From: Prostheceraeus crozeri
Taxonomy: Eukaryota > Platyhelminthes > Polycladida > Euryleptidae
Direction of reading: 5' to 3'
NCBI GenBank assembly: GCA_907163375.1
Contig: CAJQUW010011531.1
Span: 186,001-250,000, forward strand
Length of the DNA stretch: 64,000 bases
In this document: positions 17,868 to 28,620 of the stretch, piece after piece
Position numbering within the stretch: position 1 is the first letter of the stretch
How the letters are laid out: each line of letters starts with the position of its first letter
Notes under the pieces: model-generated
Told to the model about the DNA's origin: nothing
What the model saw: the letters and a program-made list of their open reading frames with translations, nothing else
The model's database searches: none
Made by a program: the position numbers and the translations under genes

Positions 17868-18236
17868 TTAAGATTTGCATAGTAGGGCGATGAACTCACG
17901 ACGAATAAATGTCATGATGGAGCGATGTATGTATCTTCTATACTTCTCCCAATTGTATTTGCGAAATGAGAAACAGTTTGCGGAATGAGAATGGCAGATT
18001 TGAATTTCATTGTTGCGACGTTGAAGCCAAACTTGATCACCCAAGGAGATGAATCTTAATGTTTCAAAATATTCCAAATCCCTCATGATATCATTGAGGT
18101 TGACAAATTGTCGCCATGTTAATGTAATACCTCTTGATGAATGACCATGAGAATTTTTGAAATGTACGTTTCCATCACGATCAACTCTGATATATTGTAG
18201 AGAGTCCAAAATCCAAGTCTTCATGATGTTATGCAA
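17868..18236 (-). CDS. PC4/p15-like single-stranded DNA-binding coactivator homologue
   Basis: 122 residues, intact. It contains two half-similar blocks: YIRVDRDGNVHFKNS with GITLTWRQFVNLNDIM, then SLGDQVWLQRRNNEIQI with WEKYRRYIHRSI. The arrangement of beta strands, then a G-I-x-L turn and a helix resembles the C-terminal domain of transcriptional coactivator PC4. The resemblance is moderate and no search was run. It is 22 bp upstream of the PC4-TBP gene on the same strand and clearly its tandem paralogue, ending where the TBP part would begin. It is divergent from the virion gene at 18260, separated by only 23 bp. Confidence 0.5.
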   Translation of the reverse strand: MHNIMKTWILDSLQYIRVDRDGNVHFKNSHGHSSRGITLTWRQFVNLNDIMRDLEYFETLRFISLGDQVWLQRRNNEIQICHSHSANCFSFRKYNWEKYRRYIHRSIMTFIRREFIALLCKS

Positions 18237-18259
18237 AGTCGCAGATCAGCAATATAAAA

Positions 18260-19657
18260 ATGTCGTTTTATCATATTTTGCTTAGCAATGCGGCTACAAA
18301 GAGATTTACTAGTAATCGAGCCGCACTCTTTTCTACTCCCATTGATCATACACAACAGCTAAATGGAAATTGGGAAGTGGGTGTCACTCAACTTGTTTAT
18401 AGCAACTGTGTCTATACTTTTGATCATGAGGTGATGACTATTGATATGAGACGCACAGCTGCTTACCAATGTGAAAAGGGCTGCCGAGTATACATTCCAC
18501 AGTGGCCAAAGGAAGATCTCTTATCATGTAAAAAGTTTATATATGATTTCTTGAATAAAGCGTGTAAACATATCATCCAATTTACTCCGCACAATGATGA
18601 TTATAATTATGTACATCATGTAGTTGAGAAAGATTGGATCGTTGGTTTAAGTCCAAGTTTAAGAAATGATTTAGGTAACCTCGCTAGCGCCTTAACAAGA
18701 TATGATAATTTTAACGTTAATTACCACATAAGTGGTCATAAACAGTTAATATATCGAGAGGAAGCTTATTATGTAGATCTTATTCCAAGAAATGAGAAGA
18801 CGTTGGTGAAGAAGATTGTGATTAAGGCAAGAAAGACAAACATGACTCCTGAAACATTATTGAAGAAATTTAATTATCTCCTTCGAGTTGATGGCAAACA
18901 AGTGGCAACATTGACTCATATTAAATCATCTAATCATATTGCAATAAGTAAATTAAATGATGATGATCTAGTATTAGTTTGTTCAAAAGATTTTCATCAG
19001 TTCATACGACATCATTCTGCAGCTGTTCATGGAAAATTTGATATGCAACATTTACCATGTGAAAGGTCAAATCAATTTGATACAGAATGGACCGTATCTT
19101 TATACAGAAAGTGTGTAGAGCCTTTAGGTGGTATCTTACATGAAACAAGAGTGTTGATGCCTCGCATTATTACTTCGGTTAAATTGGTTGTAGATTATTT
19201 AAATGAAGTGATTAATGAGCAAAATATTTTATTTTCTGAAAAAGAAGGTGTTTTGTCTCTTACTATAAGTGGAAAAGGTATTGAACTAATTATGGATAAA
19301 ACTCTAATGGACATTTTGGGTTTTGATCAAAATATCTTTAAAAGTGGTACTGTAACCAAAGCTAGCGCAGACATGTCGCTATCGCGTCGTATTAACTATT
19401 TTCAGATATATTCCAATATTGGTGAAGATGTACGTGTGGGAGATGTTGAAGCTCCATTGCTAGCAATGATACCATACCAGCCAAAAAGCTGCAGTATTTT
19501 ATCTGAGCATACTTTCAAGAAAGTGCATTATACAAAGCTGAAATCAAACTACATCCCACAAATTGATATTGCAATTTATGACGATGCTGGTGCGTTGATT
19601 CCTTTTCATAAAGATGCTGTGACAGGTATCACACTCCATTTCCGAATGAAGAGTTAA
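18260..19657 (+). CDS. Conserved Polinton virion protein (penton/fibre candidate), copy 1
   Basis: 465 residues, intact. The N-terminus FYHILLSNAATKRFTSN with LNGNWEVGVTQLVY is the hallmark of a large structural protein found in most Polintons (a short strand, then L-x-G-x-WEVGL-type motif). The C-terminus has VGDVEAPLLAMIPYQP and IDIAIYDDAGALIPF then GITLHFRMKS, also characteristic. The family is thought to form vertex or surface structures; the exact role is unproven. The short divergent intergenic region (18237-18259) contains AATATAAAA close to the ATG. It is followed 9 bp later by a paralogue. Confidence 0.65.
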   Translation: MSFYHILLSNAATKRFTSNRAALFSTPIDHTQQLNGNWEVGVTQLVYSNCVYTFDHEVMTIDMRRTAAYQCEKGCRVYIPQWPKEDLLSCKKFIYDFLNKACKHIIQFTPHNDDYNYVHHVVEKDWIVGLSPSLRNDLGNLASALTRYDNFNVNYHISGHKQLIYREEAYYVDLIPRNEKTLVKKIVIKARKTNMTPETLLKKFNYLLRVDGKQVATLTHIKSSNHIAISKLNDDDLVLVCSKDFHQFIRHHSAAVHGKFDMQHLPCERSNQFDTEWTVSLYRKCVEPLGGILHETRVLMPRIITSVKLVVDYLNEVINEQNILFSEKEGVLSLTISGKGIELIMDKTLMDILGFDQNIFKSGTVTKASADMSLSRRINYFQIYSNIGEDVRVGDVEAPLLAMIPYQPKSCSILSEHTFKKVHYTKLKSNYIPQIDIAIYDDAGALIPFHKDAVTGITLHFRMKS

Positions 19658-19666
19658 TGCAAAAGT

Positions 19667-21215
19667 ATGCTAATATATTTTTCCAATGTGAATAATAGGG
19701 AAAGTGAAAATAAGGACTCGTTTCTAATCTACTTGCCCAGTAATGCTTCTATGAATAAATTTCCCAAAAATAAACCATCAGACTATCGAGTAGAATTAAA
19801 TCGTCCACTACATTTAGAAGGTGAATGGGTGGTTGGCGTTTCTAGTATTTGCTATGACAGCAATATTCAGAATGTGAATGATTTGGAAGAAATGATATTG
19901 ACTCCTCGCACCCATGATGGAATAACGATGAATAATGCATTCCAGTTCCCATACAATTTAACATCAGATGGAAAGTGGAACTATGAATGGATTCAGATAA
20001 AATCAGATTATTATGAACCATTTGGGAATGAGAAAATTATTAAGGCATTCAGTAGTGGTAATACTTCCATCATGAAGAATAAGGATCAGAAAGTTTATGA
20101 GTTTACTATCTATCATTGGAGTGGGAGACAGTTCCTTCGCTTTCATTCTTTTACTAAAGGTCTTACACTGAGGTTGGATAGTGAATTCTATCCACATCTT
20201 GGTTTTGGTCATGGACTACATCTAACGTCAATTGCTACTGCAAATGTTAAAAAAGTTTATTCAAATCGAATCAACAAATTTCATTATAGATTTAAAATAT
20301 TTGATGACGACGTTGTAGAATGCGAAGAACGCATCATTTTGAAAAAGCGTGGTGTTCAACCTTTATCACTTATTGAGTTAGTAAAACGATGGGATGAGAC
20401 TGTGGGTAAGAAGTATGGAGAGAAAATTATGGCGGACAAAAATAAGTTGGTTATTCAGAAATATAATGACAAACTTACAGTCTATTTCTCTCCAACCTTG
20501 CGTCATTTTGTAAGACATTATACACCTATTATTGGAAGCGGTGTGGTGTATGGTTCTCATGAATATCACACTAAAGCTGATTCAGTTAATGATGAATGGT
20601 GGGTGGACATCTATGGTGATCGCATCAAGAAAATTTACCAGTCTTACGAAGAATCGAAAGTTGCTATCAATATAATGCCGCGTCTATATCATACAGTTGA
20701 AAGCTTCATTCATGTAGTAAATCCTTATATACAACAGAAGTTGAAGCATGTGATGAAAAGTAAATATGATGTAGACACACCACATTTCGTTTTCAATTGA
20801 AAATCAACGCGTTGTTCTGAAACTGGGCGATGACATTCAATGTCAATTGAGTAAAAATTTGAAAAAACTCTTTGGTTTTTCAATGCTACAAACTGTGTTT
20901 ACTGCTGCGCATACGATTGGTATAGAAACACCAATGGCACTTGATAAACATGAAAAGCACCTTTACATTCAAAGTGATTTGATTCTACCTATTTCTGTTG
21001 GTGAGAAAAAAGAATACATTTTACGCGATTTCATTCATGATAAAGACGCTTCATATGGAATAGTCGAGAAGATGTTTGAATCTATTTTCTATCATCCCGT
21101 CGTCAAACAAACTATGCCCTCTATTGCTATCAAAATTACCAATGGTTTACAAGAGTGCATCCATGTGAAAGATACTAAATCCCTCTTAACTTTAGTGTTT
21201 CGGAAAACAAAGTGA
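19667..21215 (+). pseudogene. Conserved Polinton virion protein, copy 2 (frameshift near 20800)
   Basis: Shares with the preceding gene the N-terminal FLIYLPSNASMNKFPKNK and LEGEWVVGVSSICY. It also shares the block FVRHYTPIIG (copy 1: FIRHHSAAVHG), so the two are tandem paralogues. The first frame stops at 20800; the family sequence continues one frame over (KLGDDIQCQLSKNL onward) to 21215, so one indel near 20795-20805 breaks it. Copy 2 matches the canonical LPSN motif better than copy 1, suggesting copy 1 diverged after duplication. Last plus-strand gene of the element. Confidence 0.6.
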
Positions 21216-21395
21216 AGTCATTGTGATATGTTTATTGAAATAAAAATATGTATATGAAAAAGTCTTTTCACAGATATAGGGGGAATGAGCTAACTGTAGG
21301 CATATATTCACAAGGAAGAAACGATCTCATGCGATACATAAAACAACCATGTATATCTACAAAAAGCAACATCAAAAATACTGAGTTAAAGTTGA

Positions 21396-24300
21396 TTATG
21401 TCAATACATCTCCTGAATGTGGTAGCGTGAGTTTTATTCTTTTGGGTGGAGGTATGTTTGTGTCAGGATGTTCATGTGGAAGAGATGTGTTATGTCCTAT
21501 CCAACACCTCTTATCTTCCCATGCTGAAAGTGCTCGTTTCTTGAACGTGTACGTTTTCACAGTATGAACTTGAGATTTTAAGATTGTCATATTGACAAAC
21601 GTTATAGTTTTATTTTTATAGGCCTTCTTATAGGACCGATGTTTCATTTTGTGAACAATGGATTTTGATATACCTTTACCACGCTTAATACTATCTGCAC
21701 ATCCTTTAAAATTCATGGAATACATTTTAGGACGGAGGAGAATCATTTCATCTATTTCCTTTCCTGCTGTTTCATCCTTAAAACAACCAAGTTTGGCTTT
21801 ATTCTGTATGGAATAGAGTGGATGAGTGGGATTGTAGTTAGATGTGTCGAACTATTTTTCTAATGACTTGCCTACTTCATTAAAATTTAAATCTTTTTGA
21901 GTGGTAATTCCTAAAAAGAAACTATCTGTATCACCACCCAGCAAGCCAACCTCTTTTACGAGAGGGCATGGTTTTAATATTTTGTAGAAGAGTTGATACA
22001 TTTCAAGCTTGGAATAATCTAAAACGGCTTGCCCAATATAGATGGGTTTGCACAACTCAACTTCTGATTTTATCATTTTAACACCTACAAGATCCTTATC
22101 GATGATGTCTCTATCAATGAAAAGAGGTGATGAGGTCAATTTGTGATATTTTTGTTCATCAACGACTAGTTTGTAGTTCATACGTTTTCTAACATCCTCC
22201 ATGGTCTTTCCGAAAAGACTGTTATTCTTATATTTATAAAAATCCTTTTCAAAATTATTTTGGGCGAGTGCACGTTTTTGACTGTTACTATCTATGTAGG
22301 GTTTGAGGAAGGCTTTCTGTCTAAATTTGATAATGCGTTGAACTGACTTTAGAAGCATGCCCATTTCTAAATAGAATTTTAGTATGCAGAAGTGTACGAG
22401 ATAATTTTTCTTATCGTATTGGGTGAGTAAAAGTTTGCGGCATGGTTTGTACCTTGGCTTTCCACACTCTGTTAAGTTATTATGAAATTGTGACATGAAT
22501 GGTGAAAACATATCTTCAGTCACTTCACCAGATTCAGGTGCGAGTGGGAAATCAGCAGTTTTATTTTTAATGCTATTTGGATAAATCAAATCCACTTCAA
22601 AATAATATCCCCAATCACCTTCATCTGGAATCTTCAGTATGTTTGAAGGGTTGGAGTAATACTCAAGCTCATCTTGATTTAACCAACTAAACTCGGAATG
22701 AGGTAGTGGTTTAGACAGTGAACTGCCATATAAATTATTTTGGTCATAGTACTTTAGGTGGATATGATCATCACCTACTGTTTCAGATTTTATATGATGT
22801 TTATTTACAAATGTGAGACCACCGCGTATTCCGCGCTCAAATATGTTATACATCTCCGGGTCTTGTAAGAGATGAATGGTCTCACCAGTCATTTTAAAGG
22901 CTGATTTAAAGGACATGGCTGGTAGACTGACAAAGTGGACAGGATCTAATTTGTCTTCTTCTAATGCCACTCGTCGAAATTCCTGAAAGACATCAGCCAG
23001 CAAAATGACATCTAATTCTAAGTAAGCGATCATATAATCGCCAAACGTTTTACAATCAAATTTTAACAATGCCTCTTGAGTATGTTCATAATCTTCTACT
23101 GGACAATCTTCACCCGTCAAATCGTTTTGGAATTTGTCAATGGAAGGAAGGGTTGTTTCATTTAGTTTAGATATTGAGCTAAAATACGCATAAGGAAAGA
23201 CTCCTTTGCGAGTGATTATTTCATCCGTTAAGTTTGGATAGTGTTTCTTCAAAGTTTAACTATGGGGAAGAAACTTCAGATTACGAACGAGAGAAGCTAG
23301 TGACGCTGACATGAATTGGAATGAATCTAAAAATTTTACTTCGAAGAAGACTGTCTTATTTTCTTTAGTTTTATCTACTGGTACTTTTGCTGTCATTGAC
23401 ATGAATTTTTCTCTCGTTTGCGCTATTACATTAAACTGCCACGATTTCATCTGGCTCAACCTCCTTTTATGAGCATATGACTGTCATAGCCCTTAAAGTT
23501 ATGAAAAATGACGGGTAGTACGCGACGTCTCAACCTATGTGAAAAGTTACATTTGGAGCAGAGTGCGTTTCTAAATTTACCAGTAATGTGATCATGATCA
23601 CGCAATTTCTTGATTTTATCGTCATCAAACGCTTTATGACATTTAGGACAGGATGTGCAACTTTCAAATTTTTGTTTGTCTTCATCTGACATATGTAGTG
23701 ACTTACGCTGCAATTGGGAATCATATGATTGTTGAAATTTAGCAGCTTTATCGAGAAATTCTAGAAATTTTGAAATGCAATCTTCACCTTGCCAAGTATG
23801 CATTTTGTTTTGTCTATTCCTAAAGTGGTCATGCCATACTTCATAGCAGGATATGGCTGCTGGCTTGTGGATGATATCATCAATGTAGCATTCTATGTCT
23901 GCGTAAATGACACGCAGGGGACTTAATTCGTCACCATTTTCCCTATGTGAAAATATTTTATCTTTGGGCATGCGTTCCATTTGTAATTTACCTCGCTTGC
24001 ACCATTCATAGTGAGTTTCAAATTCATCTTTACTCCAAAAGGAGCGGATGCAGCGGTCGCATACAAAATGTTCACCTCTTTTAGAGTGCCCCAAGTGAGT
24101 GTACAAGCGAGAGATTTTGGGAATACCACAGTAGTGCCATTCCTCGCTATCATCTTGTTTTACTAATAAGAGGTTGACTACACGTTCATAACAAGTTGAA
24201 CGTGAATTATAGCGGGCACCCTTCAACCCCTTCTCCCACACGTGAACGACAATTTTAATCTTATTATGTTTTTCGAACGTTTCTACATCTTTGATTTTCA

Positions 24301-24751
24301 TGTTGTTACTATCACAACCTTCAAAGTCTAGTTCATCCTCCCACTGTCTATAGCTATAGGTGCGATCTCGGTGCGCGTTGATATCATTATAGTGAAGGAT
24401 GGATAGGACTGCATATTTGAAACACTGTGATTTACAATCGACATTGATGACAGCTTTCTTATTATACAACGTTTTTGGTAGTTTGAATGTGCCTCGAGCT
24501 GCATGACTTTCTAATAGTGAAATTTTGAATATGGCTGAGTCCACGGCATCAAAAATGAGAGCGCTGTCGCGTTGATTGAATTTATCTACATTTGATTTTA
24601 AACATTGAAAGTGAAAATTGAAACATTGAATGTGACAAAGTGAGGCTGGCAGTGGAAGAACGATTAAAGCAAGTGAACTGTTTTTGTTATCTATGTGAAG
24701 CCAGACTCTGGGACGATATTGACGATGAAGACCTTTTGAAATACATGCCAT
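21396..24751 (-). pseudogene. Protein-primed family B DNA polymerase (Polinton PolB), multiply broken
   Basis: About 1,100 codons from ATG 24751. N-terminal part: CKSQCFKYAVLSI with a later HYCGIPKISRLY, a Cys/His domain often preceding Polinton PolB, then a CDRCIRSF...H...C zinc motif. Exo I is VIYADIECY; an endonuclease VII-like insert follows (CPKCHKAF, LRDHDHITGKFR, CSKCN); Exo II is FHNFKGYDSHML; Exo III is YLELDVILLADVF. Polymerase motifs: YYDQNNLYGSSL (A), KNNSLFGKTMEDV (B), GGDTDSFFLG (C). Breaks: a frameshift near 23457, an in-frame TAA near 23248-23250 and an in-frame TAG near 21849-21851. The C-terminal piece ends after SAWEDKRCWI. It would replicate the element from protein-primed ends. 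Confidence 0.85.
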
Positions 24752-25555
24752 AATAAATTTTTATTTCGTATTATCTTTGCTTTCATACTGACTTACTTGA
24801 ACGGGGCTTCAGTGGATGATTTAACCATGTATACTTTTTCATTTGGAAATAGTACCACGCTTAGTCTAACTTGTAAATCTTATAACATTCCATATTGGCG
24901 ATGATGGTAGATGAAATAGTGTTAAATAAAATTAAGATGGCTTACACTTCTGATACAGGGATAGCAATCGACTGCGATCCATGTGTAAAGAGCTTGTTAG
25001 ACTACGGATGGGCTTAAGTGGATGATTTAACCATTTATACTTTTTCATTTGGAAATAGTAGCACACTTAGTTTAACTTGTAAATCTTAAAACATTTCATA
25101 TGGGCGATGATGATAGTTGAAATAGTGTCAAATAAAATTAAGATAGCTTACACTTCTGATGCAGGGATAGCAATCGACTGCGATCCATGTGTAAAGAGCT
25201 TGTTAGACTACGGAAGAGAGAAGTGTGTTATGTTGCGTGTGGCGCGTGAGTGTCCTCCCATTTCATTCCATTCATCAATTCGTCTCATTGATAGAGACAG
25301 GTAGAACTCATGGTTCCCATAACGTATGCAATGGAAAGTTTTAGGCAACCTTCGACAGTTGGCTAAATGTCGCCCTGACGCGAATGCATACTACGTTGAG
25401 ACAGAGGCAATCACTTGCAAACATGACGCAGAGAGGTTAAACAAGATTGACCATTGCCGAATGTCCCTTGCGGTATACATAGGTACGGGTTTCACCGCCG
25501 CCCTTTACAGGAACGCCCGTCGAAAGGAAGTATTACACCGAACTTCATTTGCAAT
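24752..25555. repeat. Tandem duplication of ~205 bp beyond the PolB start
   Basis: 24812-25013 and 25017-25218 are near-identical, each with GATGATTTAACCAT, CATTTGGAAATAGTA and the tail CAGGGATAGCAATCGACTGC. That tail recurs at 26060, so the family is dispersed in this arm. A 137-codon plus-strand open frame from 25326 runs into the 140-bp cassette and has no family signature. No convincing gene here. Confidence 0.6.
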
Positions 25556-25697
25556 GTTCAAGTTGACTGATAGCAGATTCAACTTAATGATAGTATTCGC
25601 CAGTCCGAAGACTGCCCAGGGCAAACCGCGTGGAGGTTCTATCATGTCTTGCCCCATGGTGGCCCTTAAGAGAGCCGATGGTTCGTTCTCGGGGTGT
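25556..25697. repeat. 140-bp intergenic cassette, copy 1
   Basis: Starts GTTCAAGTTGACTGATAGCAG, ends TTCGTTCTCGGG. Near-identical copies lie at 26085-26222 and 26559-26699, each between minus-strand genes. The start folds as an imperfect hairpin (AAGTTGA...TCAACTT around CTG-ATAG-CAG). On the minus strand CCACCATGG, a Kozak-like start, is present in copies 1 and 2 and lost in copy 3. Confidence 0.75.
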
Positions 25698-25710
25698 GAA
25701 TTTAAGTTGA

Positions 25711-25968
25711 CTATTGGCTGGAATAGTCAATGGGTATGACGGTTAGGTTGTCATAGACCCTATACCGCCTAGGTCGTGCTGGTGCATCAGGCACCTTTCG
25801 GATGCGAGTGGTATTTGGAGTCCACACCCCATCCGTCCAAAAGATCTTCTTGATCTTCCCCTTTTTATCATCCTCTTCATCCCACTCGTCGAGGATGATG
25901 AACTCGGGAATGGCATTGTCTTCATCGATGAAGACGGGAATGCTGTTGGTAGGAGACGTTGCTTCCAT
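25711..25968 (-). CDS. Small acidic protein, unknown (right-arm gene A)
   Basis: 85 residues from ATG 25968. The sequence is acidic in the middle (DEWDEEDDKKGKIKK) and basic/Pro-rich later (DAPARPRRYRVYDNL). No family is recognised. A TATA box (CCCTATATAAGCC on the minus strand, 26008-26021) stands about 45 bp before the ATG, implying a very short leader. It is followed by cassette copy 1. Intact. GC content is higher than in the capsid block. Confidence 0.45.
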   Translation of the reverse strand: MEATSPTNSIPVFIDEDNAIPEFIILDEWDEEDDKKGKIKKIFWTDGVWTPNTTRIRKVPDAPARPRRYRVYDNLTVIPIDYSSQ

Positions 25969-26007
25969 CGTGACTTGAAATTGAATGAGAAGCGCTACAC
26001 TCTTCTG

Positions 26008-26021
26008 GCTTATATAGGGTT
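26008..26021 (-). promoter_or_regulatory. TATA box of right-arm gene A
   Basis: Minus-strand CTATATAAG about 45 bp before ATG 25968. Confidence 0.55.
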
Positions 26022-26084
26022 TTCAACAATGAATTGCTCAACAGCGAATCAGAATGTTTCAGGGATAGCAATCGACTGCATAAC

Positions 26085-26222
26085 GTTCAAGTTGACTGAT
26101 AGCAGATTCAACTTATTGATAGTATTCGCCAGTCCGAAGACTGCCCAGGGCAAACCGCGTGGAGGTTCTATCAAATCTTGCCCCATGGTGGCCCTTAAGA
26201 GAGCCGGTGGTTCGTTCTCGGG
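26085..26222. repeat. 140-bp intergenic cassette, copy 2
   Basis: Same unit as 25556-25697; preceded by CAGGGATAGCAATCGACTGC, which also ends the tandem repeats at 24.8-25.2 kb. Confidence 0.75.
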
Positions 26223-26234
26223 AGTAACGTCATC

Positions 26235-26501
26235 TTACACCCTACCAATTCTGCTGAGAGAGTCTTTGACTCTCTCTTTGGTAGCAGTGTCGACTTCCAC
26301 ACTAACTGGTACATGGCTAAAAAGTGGAATGTAGTGCCATTCCGTTGGATTGACAACAGTTGCTGTCATCGGATTGCCAATCCGAGCAAGATTATTGTGG
26401 ACTCTGTCTTGCTCCTCTAGCCTGACAAACGCCTCAAATAAATTTCGCGGCCTTTACTGCGGTCCGCGAGGAGAGCTGACTTGACTGTTCGGCGTCTGCA
26501 T
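26235..26501 (-). pseudogene. Small unknown protein (right-arm gene B), one in-frame stop
   Basis: From ATG 26501 the minus-strand frame runs 89 codons to TAA 26235-26237, interrupted only by TAA at codon 16 (26454-26456). Beyond the stop it reads EAFVRLEEQDRVHNN, WHYIPLFSHVPVSVEV and KERVKDSLSRIG, a plausible folded protein of unknown family. A TATA box lies about 35 bp upstream and cassette copy 2 directly downstream. That repeats the layout of gene A and supports this being a real, recently broken gene. Confidence 0.45.
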
Positions 26502-26529
26502 GATTGAAATGAAATGAAATGAGAGGCAG

Positions 26530-26542
26530 TGGTTTATATACC
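26530..26542 (-). promoter_or_regulatory. TATA box of right-arm gene B
   Basis: Minus-strand GGGGTATATAAACC about 35 bp before ATG 26501, with CATTTCATTTCATTTC between. Confidence 0.55.
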
Positions 26543-26558
26543 CCTCTAACACGATGCA

Positions 26559-26699
26559 ACGTTCAAGTTGACTGATAGCAGATTCAACTTAATGATAGTA
26601 TTCGCCAGTCCGAAGACTGCCCAGGGCAAACCGCGTGGAGGTTCTATCATGTCTTGCCCCTAGGTGGCCCTTAAGAGAGCCGATGGTTCGTTCTCGGGA
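26559..26699. repeat. 140-bp intergenic cassette, copy 3
   Basis: Same unit as 25556-25697; the CCACCATGG of the other copies reads CCACCTAGG here. Confidence 0.75.
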
Positions 26700-26797
26700 G
26701 TGAATTGATGGGGTGGTGAAGGCGGGCAAAGATCTGCAATGAAAATGATATGTATTAGAATAGGATATACTATCTAATTTACTTTTCACTTACCAAG

Positions 26798-27988
26798 TTA
26801 GCCATCCTTTGGCAGTCTCGCGCGCTTCCGAATAGAAAATTTGTGCAAGTGACCGCGCATTCGTAGGCTGGCATGCAAACATTTCTTGGTCGGATGGCCG
26901 TTGTAACATATTATTGACTCGTCTAAATTCTGGTTTACGAGTACTTCGCCGGCCAAATGATTATCCCGAATAGGGATGTGAAATTCAAACAACCTATCCT
27001 CATTCACACGATTCCACTCATCCCTCATGCGCTCCAACTTCTCATACGCCTGCCTCTCATCACCCCGCCGAGCCACAGTCCTCTCCAACTCAACATTCCT
27101 CTCTCTCAGCACACTCATCTCCTACATCATCTCCTCAACCTTCGCTTCTGCATCTCTCATTCTTCTCTCTGCAGCACTCGCCCTCTTCTCACACTCATCA
27201 TTCTTCTCTTCCAACTCTCGCGTCTTATTCTTCAAATCAGTCACACTACGCCTCATTCGAATATTCTCGTCCGCTACCTCCTTCGACTTCAGTTCCTTCT
27301 TTTTCAACTCATCCAACTCCTTCACAACTTCATCCTTCACCTTCTTCAAACTCTCATACTTATTCACCAACAAATCATGCGCCATCTGCTGCGAAACATG
27401 CCTCTTCTCTTCATCCTTCAACCACCTCGCCGACTGCTTACGTATCCCACCACTCTTCACTTTTGGGGAAGATGAGCTCTTCGGGGGGTCGGTGATGACA
27501 ATGTTTGACACCTCCGACGACGAAGAGCTCAACTTCCTCACACGCTTCCTCACACGCTCCCTATCTAAATCCACATCATCCTCGTCATCACTCTCAAGCA
27601 CTCTCTTTCGCCCAATCTCAGCCTCCAACGACGCAACTGCTCTCGCCAACTCATCATTCTCAACAACATTCTCAACAACATTCTCAACAACATTCTCAAC
27701 CTTACCCTCTCGCTCTATCGCCAACATATGCTTCCTCTCTTCCACAATCAACTGCGTGAATCTCAAGTCATTCACCAAACCTCCACTACAGTCAGCATGC
27801 ACTCTGTAAAAACGCGCCTCATCCTCATCACCCTTCAACACTCTACACTTCACACACGCAACCCTATTCAGGATAATCATGTGGTCGGTGCCCGCCTTCT
27901 TGACATAAGCCTTGGCGTCCGCACTGCGATTAATTCGCCCACATGTGCACATCTTGATATGAAATTTACGGTTCTTGTCATTAGCCAT
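26798..27988 (-). pseudogene. Coiled-coil protein with Cys-rich N-terminus (right-arm gene C), one in-frame TAG
   Basis: About 395 codons from ATG 27988. The N-terminal 80 residues hold Cys/His pairs (KMCTCGR, ACVKCRVLKG, HADCSGG) suggesting a zinc-binding module. A 15-bp repeat gives VENVVENVVENVVEN. Then come an acidic/basic linker with a serine run and a long heptad coiled coil. A TAG (27119-27121) interrupts the coiled coil; the same frame then continues to 26798 with a second Cys/His-rich tail (ICYNGHPTKKC, RMRGHLHKF). No family recognised. The first open part alone is 288 residues. Upstream lie a possible leader intron (28008-28568) and a TATA box near 28610. Confidence 0.5.
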
Positions 27989-28007
27989 GCCTGAGATTTC
28001 TTGTTAA

Positions 28008-28568
28008 CTGTAAGATAATGAAATTTGTATAAGTTTGGAATCATGTAGTACAGTCATATTCCTAAAGCATTACACTTAGTCAGGAATGATAGATTTGAGT
28101 ATAGTGAGTGGCACTCGATCCCGTCGACAGCCCGAAGGCCTTGTACTGATCACTAGGGAAGTGAGAGATCTTCCCCGATACCCGCTCTTTACAGCTGAAG
28201 ACATCATTGTCACTGCCCCGAAGTGGTAACAGCAACGCCGAGTCAAAGGTAGTGATCAGTAGCTGGGATCTAACCCCTCAAAGCTGCCTTAGACTTAGTT
28301 AAATTTCAAATCTGATAGCAGATTTGAACTCAGCATACTTGAAAACCTTAGTCTACATGTAAACTTTGAAAAAACTGAAAATTAAGAATTTTTAAAAAAT
28401 TCCGCATTTTACTACTCATACTACTTTTAAAAAATTTTATCAGTAGTAAAGACACTATCAAACTCTATCATACAAACTTTGAAGTAAGAAGATAGCTTGC
28501 CTACTTCAAAAGATAGAGTCCTTTGAAACACCCGATATCGGGAGCTCAGAGCGACGACTGTCGCTTAC
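28008..28568 (-). other. Possible leader intron of gene C, containing inverted repeats
   Basis: On the minus strand GACGAG/GTAAGC at 28568 and TTATCTTACAG/TT at 28008 match splice consensus. They place a 561-bp intron between a TATA-driven leader and the ATG at 27988. Inside are a 12-bp inverted repeat (TACTGATCACTA at 28143-28154, mate near 28245-28257) and a perfect hairpin at 28306-28327 (9-bp arms, loop ATAG). No coding function is seen. Confidence 0.35.
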
Positions 28569-28606
28569 CTCGTCTTTCGATGAAGTGATCAGACTTACGT
28601 TGTCGG

Positions 28607-28620
28607 GGGTTTATATATGC
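28607..28620 (-). promoter_or_regulatory. TATA box upstream of gene C
   Basis: Minus-strand GCATATATAAACCCCC, similar to the TATA of gene B; suits initiation near 28585, just before the proposed splice donor. Confidence 0.45.

Noticed and set aside
25326-25739. 137-codon plus-strand frame spanning cassette copy 1
   Set aside because: A similar frame crosses copy 2, but the surrounding parts do not match and the minus-strand genes with TATA boxes explain the region better. Kept as open possibility only.
27027-27809. 260-codon plus-strand frame rich in Ser/Phe
   Set aside because: Antisense of the coiled-coil gene C; its composition is that of a complementary heptad repeat.
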